Source: Cardiocondyla obscurior (lineage: Eukaryota > Arthropoda > Insecta > Hymenoptera > Formicidae). From it: a DNA stretch of 64,000 bases. The stretch covers positions 9,425,593 through 9,489,592 of the forward strand of contig NC_091868.1 in NCBI RefSeq assembly GCF_019399895.1, read 5' to 3'. Below are positions 12,232 to 23,880 of the stretch, one piece after another (within the stretch, counting starts at the first letter, position 1; each line of letters starts with the position of its first letter). Both the position numbers and the translations under genes were made by a program. Below the pieces are notes generated by a model that was not told where the DNA came from, searched no databases, and saw nothing but the letters and a program-made list of their open reading frames with translations.

Positions 12232-15200
12232 ATGTCCGAGAACGCGAATGAATCGGCAGCGGCTGAAAAAGAGACTGCCGCTGAAGAGCAGCCGAATGCC
12301 GTCTCGGAGGAGGACCGGCAGTTCTTGACAGAATACGTGCGCGAAACCGAACAAAGACTCGCGACGAAAGAAGAGATTCGCGCGGCTAATCTGAATCCCA
12401 CACGACCCCCGGATGCATCGTTCAGCAAGCTCGACTCTAGCCTCAAAAGAAATACTACGTTTGTCAAGAAGCTGAAGAATTTTAGCATGGCACAGCTCGA
12501 CACGGTTTTGAAAGATATGACAAATTTAAATCTTACCAAATACGTGAGCGAAGTTGCGACCGCTTTGGTAGATGCCAAAATAAAGATGACTGATGTTGCG
12601 CCCGCTATTAGGGTGTGCAGTTTTCTCCATCAAACGTACGCCGAGTTTTCTACACATTTCTTTGAAAATTGGCAGAGGATATTGTCGTTGAAGATCGGCG
12701 ATAAGATCACAAATCCCAGCAAACTAAGAGTAGATCTGCGTTTCTATGCTGAATTGGTGAACGCTGGAATATTTACACACAAGCAAGGCTTACCACTACT
12801 TGGCTCAGTATTGACTGTATTAATTAATATGGACAAGGAAGAACACAATAACGCCAGCATAATATTAAGTTTCTGCCGACACTGCGGCGAAGACTATGCC
12901 GGTCTTGTACCTAAAAAAGTGCGAGAGTTATCTGAGAAATTAAACGTATCGATACCAAAAAGTAAATTGTTATCACCGGACAAACAGCAAAATGTAAGGC
13001 TGCTATTGCGCGAATATTATAATTCCCTGTGCAAACATATGCTAAAGGAGCACAAAGAATTGCAAGCGTTCGAAAAACAGAATCGCAAAATACTACAAAC
13101 TAGAGGGGAATTAAGTTCGGAACGAAAGGAGAAGCTGGAAGCTTTGCAAGTTTCTTACGAGCGTTTATTAACCAGCGTGCAGAGTTTTTCCGACACGTTA
13201 GATGAATCGATGCCTGAACTGCCGGTGGACAACGAAATAAAGGCAGAAACGGAGGAAACACTGAAAATGATTAACGAAGGAGAAGATAGCACTATGCTAG
13301 AAGACATGTGGGGTGACGAAGAGACGAGACGTTTTTACGAAGTGTTACCAGATCTGACTGTCTTTCTACCAGGCTCTTATTTGAAAGATACCCCGAAGGA
13401 TACCCCGAAAACGGAAACAGCAATAACGGAAGACGCTCTTGACGAGGAAATTGTTTTTGACGAGTTGGAAGAGAGTGAAAAAATTGAGGAACCACCCGAA
13501 GTGGAAGTAGAAGAGCCTCAGGTATCAAATACAAGTAACAAAATATTGCTGGATGCTTTTCTGACACATTTGCCAAATTGCGTAAATCGCGAAATGATTG
13601 ACAATGCCGCGGTAAATTTCTTGATGAATCTTAACACAAAGCATAATAAAAAGAAGCTCGTAAAAGCTCTTTTTGGCGTTTCTAGAATTCGTCAGGATCT
13701 ACTGCCGTTTTACTCTCGCTTAGCAGCTATTCTTTATCCAGTAATGCCCGAGATCGGCAATGATCTGTGCCAGATGTTGAAGCAAGACTTTAAATATCAT
13801 GTATGTAAAAAAGATCAGATTAACATTGAATCAAAAATTAAGGTGGTCCGCTATATCGGCGAACTCGTCAAATTTAAACTCTACTCCAAAATAGAGGCAT
13901 TGTATTGTTTAAAAGTTTTATTAAATGACTTCACGCATCATCACATCGAAATGGCCTGCAATTTGTTGGAAATTTGTGGCCGATATCTTTTCTGTTCACC
14001 GGATTCTCATCAAAGAACTAAGGTCTATCTGGAACAAATGATGCGTAAAAAAGTAGTTACCGCGCTCGACTCGCGCTACGTAACGATCATCGAGAACGCG
14101 TATTATTTTGTAAATCCACCCGAGTCGACTGGCGGCGTCACGAAAAAAGACAGACCCCCTGTGCACGAATTTATCAGGAAACTATTGTATCAAGATCTCT
14201 CTAAAACGAATACTGACAAAGTGCTCAAGTGGATGCGTAAACTTGATTGGGAAGACGAGAGCGTATCATCTTATGCCATAAAATGTCTCACTGCCGCCTA
14301 CAACGTTAAGTATCCTAATATTCGATGCGTAGGAAGTTTATTGGCCGGTTTGGTAGCCCATTATGAAACCATCGGACCCCAGGTAGTAGACGGTGTATTC
14401 GAAGATATTCGATTATGCATGGAAATTAATCTACCGAAATTCAATCAACGACGTATCGCCATGGTCAAATATTTAGGCGAGCTGTATAATTATCGAATGG
14501 TGGAGAGTGGCGACATTTTTCGTACTTTATATTTACTTATCACTTTCGGCGTTAGCACAGATCATTCCATGCCAAGCGTGCTTGATCCGCCCGATCATCT
14601 TTTTCGTATTCGTTTAGTGTGCACATTATTAGAGACTTGCGGTCAGTACTTCAGCGGCGGATCCAGCAAGAAAAAACTCGATTACTTTCTTGTATTTTTC
14701 CAGAATTACTTTTGGTTTAAGTACACAGACCCGGTTTGGACGTCCGAAAATCCATTTCCCGTTGGACTAGATTACATGTATCGCGACACATTAACAATGT
14801 TACGACCTAAAATGCAATTGTTTCAAAGCTACAAAGAAGCACAATGCGCCGTCGAAGAGTTACGTAATACTCTTTATCCGACCTTAGGTAATCCTACCGT
14901 TGATGACACCGCCACAGAAGGCGAAAATGAAATGGGAGTTATTTTGGAAGGCGACGAGGAAGCAGTAATGACTGGAAATGGTAGCGGAGATGCGAAAGGT
15001 ATAGCCGAGCTGCATTTCGAGGAATCTGAAGATTGCTCAGAGGCACAGTCGGAAGAGGAATGGACAGCCGATGCGGAACGCGATGACGCTATGGGTACTC
15101 AGGAGAACACTCAAGGCGACCGATCTCAAAGTCTATCCGCGGATGGTGGCACTGAGGGTGTAATTGTGGACGTAACAGAGGAATTAAACGCAGCTTTGCC

Positions 15201-15708
15201 AGCCGGACCGCGACGCGTAAGTTGTCCGGAGGACGATGATTTCCTATCGGCGTTAGATAAAATGGTCTCAGATAATATACAAGATCGTATGCGAGATTCG
15301 GTAAAGCCACAGCAGGTAGATATCTCCGTGCCACTGCACGTAAAAAGTACGAAGAAGACATACGAGCAGCTGCAGGAGAGGCCGACCGATAATAGCACAG
15401 TAGATTTTATATTAATGTTGAGAAAAGGTAATAAGCAACAATATAAGAATCTCGCGGTCCCAGTGTCTTCCGAGCTGGCTATGAATCTTAGAAATCGCGA
15501 ACAGGAACAGAAAGAGGAGAAAGAACGTGTGAAGAGATTAACTTTAAATATCACTGAAAGACAAGAAGAGGAAGATTACCAAGAGACTATGAATCAAAGC
15601 ACAAGACCAGTCACCGTAAACTTGAATAGAGAACGACGGCAAAAGTACAATCATCCTAAAGGAGCGCCCGATGCCGATCTCATTTTTGGACCGAAAAAAA
15701 TTCGATAA
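12232..15708 (+). CDS. Upf2: Regulator of nonsense transcripts 2 (Upf2), single coding exon
   Basis: An uninterrupted frame of 1158 residues from ATG 12232 (MSENANESAAAEK). An in-frame ATG at 12184 would add 16 residues. Upf2 is the scaffold of nonsense-mediated mRNA decay that links Upf1 to Upf3 and the exon junction complex. Three MIF4G modules are visible: ~73-300 (begins KRNTTFVKKLKNFS), ~436-620 (ILLDAFLTHLPNCV) and ~644-850 (FIRKLLYQDLSKTNTDKV). An acidic linker (~900-1010) and the Upf1-binding region (~1010-1115, KTYEQLQERPTDN, FILMLRKGNKQQY) follow. Length is slightly below human UPF2 (~1270). The lack of introns over 3.5 kb contrasts with neighbouring Sec23. The frame, domains and ends are intact, so it looks functional. 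Identity is secure; the exact start is less so. Confidence 0.93.
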   Translation: MSENANESAAAEKETAAEEQPNAVSEEDRQFLTEYVRETEQRLATKEEIRAANLNPTRPPDASFSKLDSSLKRNTTFVKKLKNFSMAQLDTVLKDMTNLNLTKYVSEVATALVDAKIKMTDVAPAIRVCSFLHQTYAEFSTHFFENWQRILSLKIGDKITNPSKLRVDLRFYAELVNAGIFTHKQGLPLLGSVLTVLINMDKEEHNNASIILSFCRHCGEDYAGLVPKKVRELSEKLNVSIPKSKLLSPDKQQNVRLLLREYYNSLCKHMLKEHKELQAFEKQNRKILQTRGELSSERKEKLEALQVSYERLLTSVQSFSDTLDESMPELPVDNEIKAETEETLKMINEGEDSTMLEDMWGDEETRRFYEVLPDLTVFLPGSYLKDTPKDTPKTETAITEDALDEEIVFDELEESEKIEEPPEVEVEEPQVSNTSNKILLDAFLTHLPNCVNREMIDNAAVNFLMNLNTKHNKKKLVKALFGVSRIRQDLLPFYSRLAAILYPVMPEIGNDLCQMLKQDFKYHVCKKDQINIESKIKVVRYIGELVKFKLYSKIEALYCLKVLLNDFTHHHIEMACNLLEICGRYLFCSPDSHQRTKVYLEQMMRKKVVTALDSRYVTIIENAYYFVNPPESTGGVTKKDRPPVHEFIRKLLYQDLSKTNTDKVLKWMRKLDWEDESVSSYAIKCLTAAYNVKYPNIRCVGSLLAGLVAHYETIGPQVVDGVFEDIRLCMEINLPKFNQRRIAMVKYLGELYNYRMVESGDIFRTLYLLITFGVSTDHSMPSVLDPPDHLFRIRLVCTLLETCGQYFSGGSSKKKLDYFLVFFQNYFWFKYTDPVWTSENPFPVGLDYMYRDTLTMLRPKMQLFQSYKEAQCAVEELRNTLYPTLGNPTVDDTATEGENEMGVILEGDEEAVMTGNGSGDAKGIAELHFEESEDCSEAQSEEEWTADAERDDAMGTQENTQGDRSQSLSADGGTEGVIVDVTEELNAALPAGPRRVSCPEDDDFLSALDKMVSDNIQDRMRDSVKPQQVDISVPLHVKSTKKTYEQLQERPTDNSTVDFILMLRKGNKQQYKNLAVPVSSELAMNLRNREQEQKEEKERVKRLTLNITERQEEEDYQETMNQSTRPVTVNLNRERRQKYNHPKGAPDADLIFGPKKIR

Positions 15709-16679
15709 ATTAAAATTTAAACGACACTTAAAATACGATGGTTGTATCCCATTGGAAAGTTGATAAAACTTTGTGAACTGAAACTTTGCACTTCAAACTC
15801 ATCAACTATATGTAAGTTTAACTATCGTTAATTTTATCGCTTTTTACTATTCATCTCAAACATTCTTTGAAAACGTACATAATGTATCACATAGATCGGA
15901 ATTTGGGCGAATGTATTATATGTACAGATGACGCAAGTTAGTGCATTTAAACGAATTGGTTGTAACTATAAATCTTCATACAATAAACCCTCGTTAAAGA
16001 ACTTACGATAATTTAATATATAATTATTTGTTAAAATATAAAAAAACATTTATATGAATTATTATACTGTCGCGGTGTAATAATACCATATAAACTAATG
16101 CACTGCCGATTCTTGATTACACGCAGGGTTTACTGTATCACATAAATGCACTTTTAATGCAAATAGATTTACGTTGATATGTATCATCATATATATATAT
16201 ATTACTTGTGTGTCTCGAATGTTGTTATTAGACATTTTTACAGACTTATAATCAGTTGTTATTTTGACTTTCAACGAAAGCTATGTTGCGTGATAGAATA
16301 TAAAATCAATTTATATACTTATCCATAATTTTTTAAACATAATTCCATACCTTATATGAAAAATGACATTCTTTTTTTTTTCTCTCTATGAATTATGAAC
16401 GATAAGTAAGTAAAACTTTCAGGCTGTATCAACATTTCTATTAACAGAACAAAAAATTGTTTTAATTCAATATTGATACAATTATTTATTTTTATCTAAG
16501 AAATTATCGCCATGTACAAAATGAATATAAATAAACGTTTTAGGTGCTTTAACGTTTGATACGGTTCCGCAGTAAGTTTTGCAATAACGACATCACATAA
16601 TATCTATCTAAATACATATATGAAATTGATAAACATGTAAATTAACACTAAATGCATATCTGCACCTAATCACTGCCTT
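15709..16679. other. 3'-UTR/intergenic sequence between convergent Upf2 and pICln
   Basis: AT-rich interval with an AATAAA at ~15982 that may polyadenylate Upf2, and ATTTATTTTT around 16485 that reads as AATAAAT on the minus strand for pICln. No gene or clear repeat seen. Confidence 0.4.
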
Positions 16680-17727
16680 TTACGGATCTTCTTCCGCGTC
16701 TTCAAATTGACCCGCTTCGATGTCCATGGCTTCTTCTGCCTCCGTTCCCGTGTGAGTGGTCCCCATTTGTTCTGTTAATAATGAGAAATTAAAAGTATCA
16801 GCCAAGACATTAATATCCAATTTACTCATTTATTTAAATTATTTAAATTATTGTTGGCTGAAAATTATATATAGCAAAATAATCTTAATCAAATTAAAAT
16901 TGCTTAAATAAAAAAAATTATATATAATAACGTAAATAATAAAAATAACAAAATATACGAGTTACCTGTCGGTAAAATACAAGGCGCATCTCCTGCGCCT
17001 ACTTCCTCGTCATATTCACCTTCATATTCACCTTCCTCTTCGGCGTCTTCGTATATGTCCTCTTTAATTACAGACTTTAATCATCATGGTAATTGAAAAT
17101 AAAATTGTGATCTTATTTGATTACTTACCATCTGAAAAACTATCCTGTGGGTCAGGATGAAGTGATTGACATACATTCATTGCTTGAAACATGTAATCTA
17201 AGTTATTCGGATTATCCGGTGCAAACTGCAATTCCGTCATTGGAGAATCTCCTTCGTCTTCATTTTCTGAACCGTTTTCAGATGATAATGGTAATGGCAT
17301 ATCTAAAAAAAAAATATAAAATTACAAAATTAAGTTATTTTTTTATCAATTAATTACTTCAATTTTAAATGCATTACCTGGTAGATCTACTTTGGCATCG
17401 ACCATAACGAACAGGCATGGTCTTACATGAACATGCTCATCTCGCGAAATAGCATGTATTGAAATATGGGGATACTCAATTGAAAATCCCTGGTGTGTAT
17501 CACTATCCACCCAGGAAAGTACACTGTTAATAAAAAAATGCAATTAGGATATATTAAATATTATATTTATAGACTATTAAAAATACAAAATTAAAATAGG
17601 TTCCATACCTTTCTGTAACATAGAATGTACCCTTTCCTACTTCTCTATTATTGATATATACTGTAGTATTTGGCTCTTCATGACGTATCCCTTCCTGTGG
17701 TGGCAGAAAGCTGCTAAGCACCACCAT
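16680..17727 (-). CDS. icln: Methylosome subunit pICln
   Basis: Five coding exons on the minus strand: 17727-17609, 17523-17378, 17302-17129, 17061-16966, 16771-16680. They splice in phase to 208 residues. pICln delivers Sm proteins to the PRMT5 methylosome and holds them before SMN-dependent snRNP assembly. The N-terminal ~125 residues form the PH-like fold: start MVVLSSFLPPQEGIRHEEPN, then LSWVDSDTHQGFSIEYPHIS and ISRDEHVHVRPCLFVMVDAK. Then come the conserved helix (DNPNNLDYMFQAMNVCQ) and acidic clusters rich in Glu and Asp at ~145-170 and at the C-terminus. Length is close to the animal norm (~215-235). The gene is head-to-head with the SMYD gene. Family call is secure; the acceptor before exon 4 (TTAAAG) is the least certain junction. 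Confidence 0.92.
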
Positions 17728-18946
17728 GTTTTAATCTGAAAACAGACACTAATCAATAAAATTAGTTGATTATGGCATTTATTTTAATTTTGTATTCTAA
17801 ATTAATGTAACAAATTAAAGTCAAACAAATATACTTTTTTTTTACTCATTGCACTAGGTTAGAAACACTCCGAGAACAGGCCTTTCATTTGATGTTTACA
17901 ACTGCGAAGAATTACTACTATAAACAAAGAATGACTCAAAGCTAGTTTCGACACTTACATGGAGGTGTCTACATCGGTGCAATATAGTCAATAAAACGGT
18001 GTGAATACGTGAATATCGTTAAAGCTCGCAGAAGTAAATGTGCGCGAAAAGCAAGTACAGCTCGAGGAATCTACGGACACGATAAACACCGGTGTGTCGT
18101 ATCGCGTCTGACGCTTTCTAACCAAAACGATCGTCGATCGGAACTCACCGTTCTTATTCACCCAGAGGCAACGGCCTGCAAGACGAACCGAACACGAACG
18201 TTCGGCGTTGAGACAGAATCCCTCGCGGCGACGCACGCGAAAGCTTTATTCCCGATTGATTCGCGCTCGTTGTCGTCGGTCGCACGAACGCGGCTGTCAC
18301 GGACCGTCTGCTTCAGTCTGCTCCGAAATTGCCTGCGTGCACGACGCGACGTTCAGCGGCATGCGCGCGCGTATGCAATTACGCCGTTCGCCCATCGCTC
18401 GCAGTCTGATTTTTCGAGGCTCCTAATTGTGTAAAATGTTCGTCACTAGACTAAAGATTCAGCTTGGCCGTAATATTCCGCTAAAGGATAGGTGCCATTA
18501 CATGTACAAGAAGAAGAATCGCGTAAAGCTGAAGTTTCCTGTCGCCTTTTTCGTCTCTTTCATACAATCGCATATTCGTTGAGAATTGTTTATTTCATAA
18601 TTTATTACCAGAGCTGGACAAGCAATTAATCAACGATTGACGATTAAATTAATACTACACTGTGCAGCATGAAATTGTATAATAAATACTTGAATATGAA
18701 AATAATTGAGTAGTAATTGAGTAAAAAAAGAAAAATGCATCGTTATTTCGTAACTACAAATGTGTGCATCGCGTTCTATATACTAACATTGATTGTGCGC
18801 AATGTCTAACACCACATAGTGTCTAATAATACAGCTAGCACGTTGCGTGAGTGCCTAAGGAAGACGGTTCATATTACTGATGCTTACTTGCCGATGCTAG
18901 TTACGGGCCGACAATTTCTAACTTGGAGGAATTTTAGACCGAAGAT
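17728..18946. promoter_or_regulatory. Shared promoter region of pICln and the SMYD gene
   Basis: About 1.2 kb between the divergent starts. Bases ~18000-18440 are strongly CpG-rich, unlike the AT-rich surroundings, and are the likely promoter core or 5'-UTR exon(s). Open frames here (up to 141 codons on +) have no recognisable domain and are expected in CpG-rich DNA. The remaining ~500 bases up to the SMYD start are AT-rich and featureless. Confidence 0.45.
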
Positions 18947-21338
18947 ATGACGTCCACGGCAAAGTATAAGACAGCATATTCGAAAAAACTTGGAAGGTAC
19001 ATAGCACAATTATTATTTAACATAAAATTTATCTTAGTATAATTTATATGCTAAGTATTGTACATACAATCAAATAGAACAAACAAAATGGCAAAATAAT
19101 ATGAAGTACTTATTTAAAAAAATTGTCTAGTTATTTATATCTTTTGTTTAAAAGGTATCTTGTAGCAGCCAAAAACATATCACCTGGTGAAGTTATAATT
19201 CGAGAAGATCCAATAGCTGTTGGTCCGATGATGTATAAAAAAGATTCTTTCTGTTTTGCCTGTATGCGTACATTACCGAAAATTTTCAAAGGAAGACAGT
19301 ATACCTGTTCTAGATGTAACTTTGCACCGCTGTGCAGCGTAGCATGTGAGGTAACAAATTTATTACATTTGTAATTCTCAAAGAAATGCTTGTTGAAAAG
19401 AAAAAAAAAAAAACATTTTGCACTTTGCTAATCTAAAATAACTGTCCTAATTTTTTTTTCTCCCGTTATTGAAGGCACGAACAAATCATCACACAAACGA
19501 AGAATGCCAAACATTTAGAGATAATCGAGATTTCTTAATGGAAAATGAAATTAATGCAGCAGAAATTTTATTGACCTGGCGGCTATGGTTAATAAAGCAC
19601 AAAAATCCAATTGTATGGGAGAAAGTAGATTGCATGGAAGCTCATTTAGATAAACGAATTAATACCCCCGTCTGGAAAGACAGAGAAGTCAATGTGGTAG
19701 ATGTGAGTTTTACTTAAATCAGATTTTTACATATACTGAATATTTCATTCCTCGTGCAAAGTAAAGATATTCTTAAAATATTACAATACAATACACGTTA
19801 TCTAACAATTTCTTTATATATGTATATATATTGTACAGATAATACGAAGATTTCGTATGCCTGCTGGAATTGAACCGCCCAGTGCAGAATTAATGCACAA
19901 ATTGTGCGGTATTTTGGATGTGAATGCGTTCGAGTTACGATCACCCGATGCCGTTGACAGTTTTCTTCTGCGAGGTTTATATATCGAAGCAACTCTAATG
20001 GCTCATGATTGTAGAGGCAACACTCACCTCACTGTGGACGACAATTTCCAGTTAACGATTTATGCAAGTGTAGCGATCAAACAAGACGAGCCTATCTTAT
20101 TTAATTATACATCGTCGCTGCTGGTCAGTTAATTATTTCAACATAAGAAAACAAAAGAATAATAAAAACTATATTTAATAATTATTTAATCATACATATT
20201 GAGTAATTACTACTCGAGTATAAGAGACACGGTAGTGCGCTGCGCCTATACTCGGCGCGAGGCACTACCGTGCCTCTTGATATATTAAGTAATTTGTAGA
20301 AACTGTTTTTTTTTTTTGCAATATTAATATATTTTATTATTTTAGGGTACAGCTGACAGAAAAGAGCATCTTCGAGAGGGAAAATATTTCGAATGCGAAT
20401 GTTCCCTATGCACAGATCCATACGAATTAGAATCACACTTAAGTAGTGTGTTATGCCCACGTTGTAAAAAGGGATTTATAGGCATGCAAAATACTTCCAT
20501 TCTCGATCCATATGAGCGAACACGATGGCAATGTCAGATGTGCAAAAAGACTTACGGCGGTCGTCTTATCAGAGCTACATTAAATATATGCAGAACACTT
20601 ATTGACGAATGCGAAGATGATATAAAAGTTCGTAATTATATAAATGAAAAAGGTTAAAATTTAAACAATTTTCCATAATTATAGCAACGATATTTTTTTT
20701 AGAAAATAGAAGGCTTACTTAAGAAATTATCCCAATCACTGCATACCAATCACTTTTTAATGTTGTCTTTAAAACAAAAATTGTTAACGGCCTGCAGAAA
20801 AGAAATATCATCTCCCAATCCTCAGAAAAAAATTGTACAGAAAATGCTGGACACATGTAAAGAAGTTTATAACGTCTTAGAGATAGTGGAGCCTGGCATA
20901 TCACGTTTAAAAGGTACGTACGTATAATTATTTAATTTTAATTATATGCTGTTAAATATTTCAATAACATGAATATGTATAAAAAAATAAAATGACTTTG
21001 ACGTTAAGAGATTTTTTAAAAATATCTACATTTTAGGCATAATGTTATATGAGATGCATTTGCCTGTAATAATATTGGCAAATCGATTATATTCCGCGCG
21101 TGAGATTTCCTCAACGCAATTGACCTGTCATTTAGAAGAAGCCAAAGATCTTTTAAAGAAAGCACTAACTATGCTTCTTTTGGAACCACCAACCACGCCA
21201 GAAGGAAAATTAGCTAAGAGAGCGCTTGAAGAATTACGGGCATTAAATCAGAATATAAATGATGTTAAATCTTTACCATTGAAAGAGCTCAAAATTCACA
21301 CGCGTAAAACAAAAGAACGCAGTAAGAAAATCAACTAA
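18947..21338 (+). CDS. SET and MYND domain protein, arthropod SmydA-like
   Basis: Seven coding exons: 18947-18996, 19155-19350, 19475-19702, 19839-20123, 20346-20652, 20710-20913, 21037-21338. They give 523 residues. The SET domain is split by a MYND zinc finger (CFAC...CSRC...C near residues 45-85). The SET core motif reads LMAHDCRGNTHLTVD followed by ILFNYTS, where classical SET enzymes have NHxCxPN and a GEEI-Y motif. A post-SET cysteine cluster (CECSLC, then CPRC and CQMC) and a helical C-terminus follow. This variant pattern fits the arthropod-expanded SmydA clade; proteins of this kind may bind rather than methylate, but that is inference. The junction 20652/20710 was chosen because it alone keeps the frame; it needs the second of two closely spaced AGs. 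Confidence 0.85.
20209..20287. repeat. Hairpin element in a SMYD intron
   Basis: A 17-base arm (20222-20238) pairs with 20262-20278 with one mismatch, and weaker pairing continues towards the ~23-base loop. The hairpin is far more GC-rich than the intron. AGTAATT occurs exactly at both flanks (20202-20208 and 20288-20294), as an insertion with target duplication would leave. Confidence 0.6.
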
Positions 21339-22220
21339 TATTTTATTGGGAATAAAATATTGAGTGCCATCTAAATTTTTGAACATGTATAGACATGGAA
21401 AATGATTTAATTATAATAAGAATTCTCAAAATAACATATTCATGTCTATTAAATTAACAAAAAATTAATTTTTTTAAATTGGAAATTAATCTTTATTTAA
21501 CACACCAAAATAAGATAAATGAACTAATTATATAAAAATCAAGTACAGTTGTAAACAAAAAACTTAATTTACATTTTTTATATATATAATCATTTATATT
21601 AATAAATCACAATTGTGTAATTATCACATAACGCTATATTATCTTATATTAAAAAGAAATTATTAGTTATCATATTTATAGGTAACAACAATTTCTATTT
21701 TACTTTCACACAAAACAGAACTCTTAAAACTAAATAATACAGCAAGTGATAGCACATTAGTGTGTCTATGAATGTCGTAGAGAAAGAAAACAGACATTAG
21801 CTACGAATACTTTTTTACATCAAGTTACATCATGCTTTCAACTTGCATCAAGTATGCATGCTTTTAACTTCAATCGAGCAATTTTACTATATGTACGAGT
21901 GGATGATAAAATAATGAAAAAAAAGAACATATTTATAACGCATCTTTCTATCTATATAGACTTGAGAAAATACATTTATACAAAATTTTTAGTTCCACGC
22001 GCAATTAATTTGAAGGAATAACTCCGAAATTCAAAACTCTTATATACAATCCATATAATGTTTTGTATAGAAAAAATGTGCCTGCACACAATTAAAAATT
22101 GTAAATTTTCCAAAGATTTCAAAATTGTTTTATCGAAAAAATATTAGAACAGATATCACTTACGTTTGAGTTTGCGTAATAATCAATAAAATAAAGCACA
22201 ATTTGTACTATCCACAGCAT
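21339..22220. other. 3'-UTRs of convergent SMYD and erlin genes
   Basis: About 880 bp of AT-rich sequence between two stop codons facing each other. AATAAAATAT at ~21351 directly after the SMYD stop may be its polyadenylation signal. No other feature seen. Confidence 0.4.
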
Positions 22221-23467
22221 TTATAACTTCTTTTGTTCAGTATCAGCGTTAGATTTACAATCGTCATTATTCAAGCAATTACCAAACGAAAACATACTCG
22301 GAATGTCTTGCCCGTAATATATTTTGTTATTGTGTGCCAATGCTTCATACTTTTTAAGTTCTAAAAATTCTTTAGATAAAAGTAGTTTATTTGCCTCAGC
22401 TTGCATTTTCATTTGATAAAATTCGGCATCCGAACGACTCTTTTGTCTTGCTAAATGCATCTCGTCTTCTATCGCAGCCATTTGTTGCAAGGATTCTTTT
22501 TCCATAATTTTTTGATTATACTGAATTTTTGCAACTAGCGCTTCTTTTTCAGCTTCAATAATAGCTTTCTTGCGATCTGTTTCAGCATCTTTTTCCACTA
22601 CTTTCTGGTGTTGTGTAGAAATTAACAGCTTTGTTTTTTCTGCTTCCCTAAAAATAAAAAATATATAAGTAAAAAAAAAGACTAAACTGTAAAAAAAAAA
22701 AATTAATTAACAGAATAATATATACATATAATTACTTACATTAATTCATAGTTTTTCCTAATTGTTTCAGGAATTTTTGGCTTAGTTACTCTTACAGCTT
22801 GTATGTTAAGACCAGGTGCTAATTCATTTAAATCTTTTTGAAGTGCAGTCTTTAGATTTTCATCAATTTGATCAAACAAATCAATATATACTTCATGTAA
22901 AGTATGTACTGAACAAAATTGATTTAATTCGTGATGCACTTTATTAAAAATTAAAGTGCGATCATAATCTGCTGTAAAATTTCTCACCATATTGTAAACT
23001 ACAAAAAAATGTCATATGTTAATATAATATATTGGTAAAACTTAACATTCTCAAAAATTAAAACAATATAATTAAATTATTTACCGCTATTTGCATCCAA
23101 TATATTTACAACTTCTATACGATCAAAATAGATAATAACACCACCACTGGTTCCACATGGCACATTTTTCACTTCATCTGTTTGCAGTGTTACTTGAACT
23201 GAACGATAAGTGGTCAAGAATGGTATCATCATGTGAAATCCTGGGTTGCTCACTTCGGGCAACAACGCACCGCCCTGATAAATATTTATAAAGGTTAATA
23301 AGATGAAAAAAAAGACAGCTAGAAAAAATTTAGATAAAACTTATCTCAAAGCAACTTACTCGAAAATACACCCCTACATGGCCTTCTTCGATACGATGAA
23401 GGGAAAAGTTAAATACTATTGCAAAACACATGAGGAAACCGATTGCTACGACTTTTTGGTCAATCAT
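22221..23467 (-). CDS. Erlin, ER lipid-raft SPFH-domain protein
   Basis: Four coding exons on the minus strand: 23467-23360, 23274-23085, 22998-22740, 22647-22221. They splice in phase to 327 residues. Erlins form large ER-membrane rings that help the ligase RNF170 degrade activated IP3 receptors and restrain sterol-induced SREBP processing. Residues ~7-22 form the single N-terminal membrane anchor, followed by HRIEEGHVGVYFRGGALLP. The SPFH core includes TLQTDEVKNVPCGTSGG and FDRIEVVN. The region KIHHELNQFCSVHTL-like (here FNKVHHELNQFCSVHTLHEV) and PETIRKNYELM match vertebrate erlin-1/2 closely. A charged coiled-coil (~190-270) follows. One erlin gene is seen here, so erlin-1 versus erlin-2 is not meaningful. 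An acceptor just upstream (exon begins at 23487) implies a non-coding first exon. Confidence 0.95.
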
Positions 23468-23880
23468 ATTCACCTATTTACAATACTCTGAAAAAAAAAC
23501 ATATGAAAAAACATACGTATGAACTAAGTTGAATACACATGAAGTAAAATTACAAGTGTTGAGCAGTTTAAAATAGCAGTTTCACGCAAAGCGATCTGAT
23601 TACATAACATCGAGCATAAAACGATAATTGTATAGTACAATTAGCAAATACACCGGTCGTTGGCACGATTCCCCAAAATTCTAAACACAGTCGTGAGAGG
23701 TTATCGTTTCGATAGTTGCAGAACTTGCAGAAAGTACAGTACCTTGAGCTACAGAATAGAAAGCCTATTACAAAGCATCATACTGCTGCTCGACAGATAC
23801 TAAAGGCAATTGCCAGTCCATATGTATAAGGTCTATGACGAGAACAAAAAGTCTGGAGCGAGATGAGAGAGAAAGAGAGA
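23468..23880. promoter_or_regulatory. Upstream region of erlin
   Basis: It contains the 3' part of erlin's 5'-UTR exon (from 23487 down) and probably its first non-coding exon and promoter. No specific promoter element can be named. A GA-rich simple stretch lies at ~23852-23884. Confidence 0.3.
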
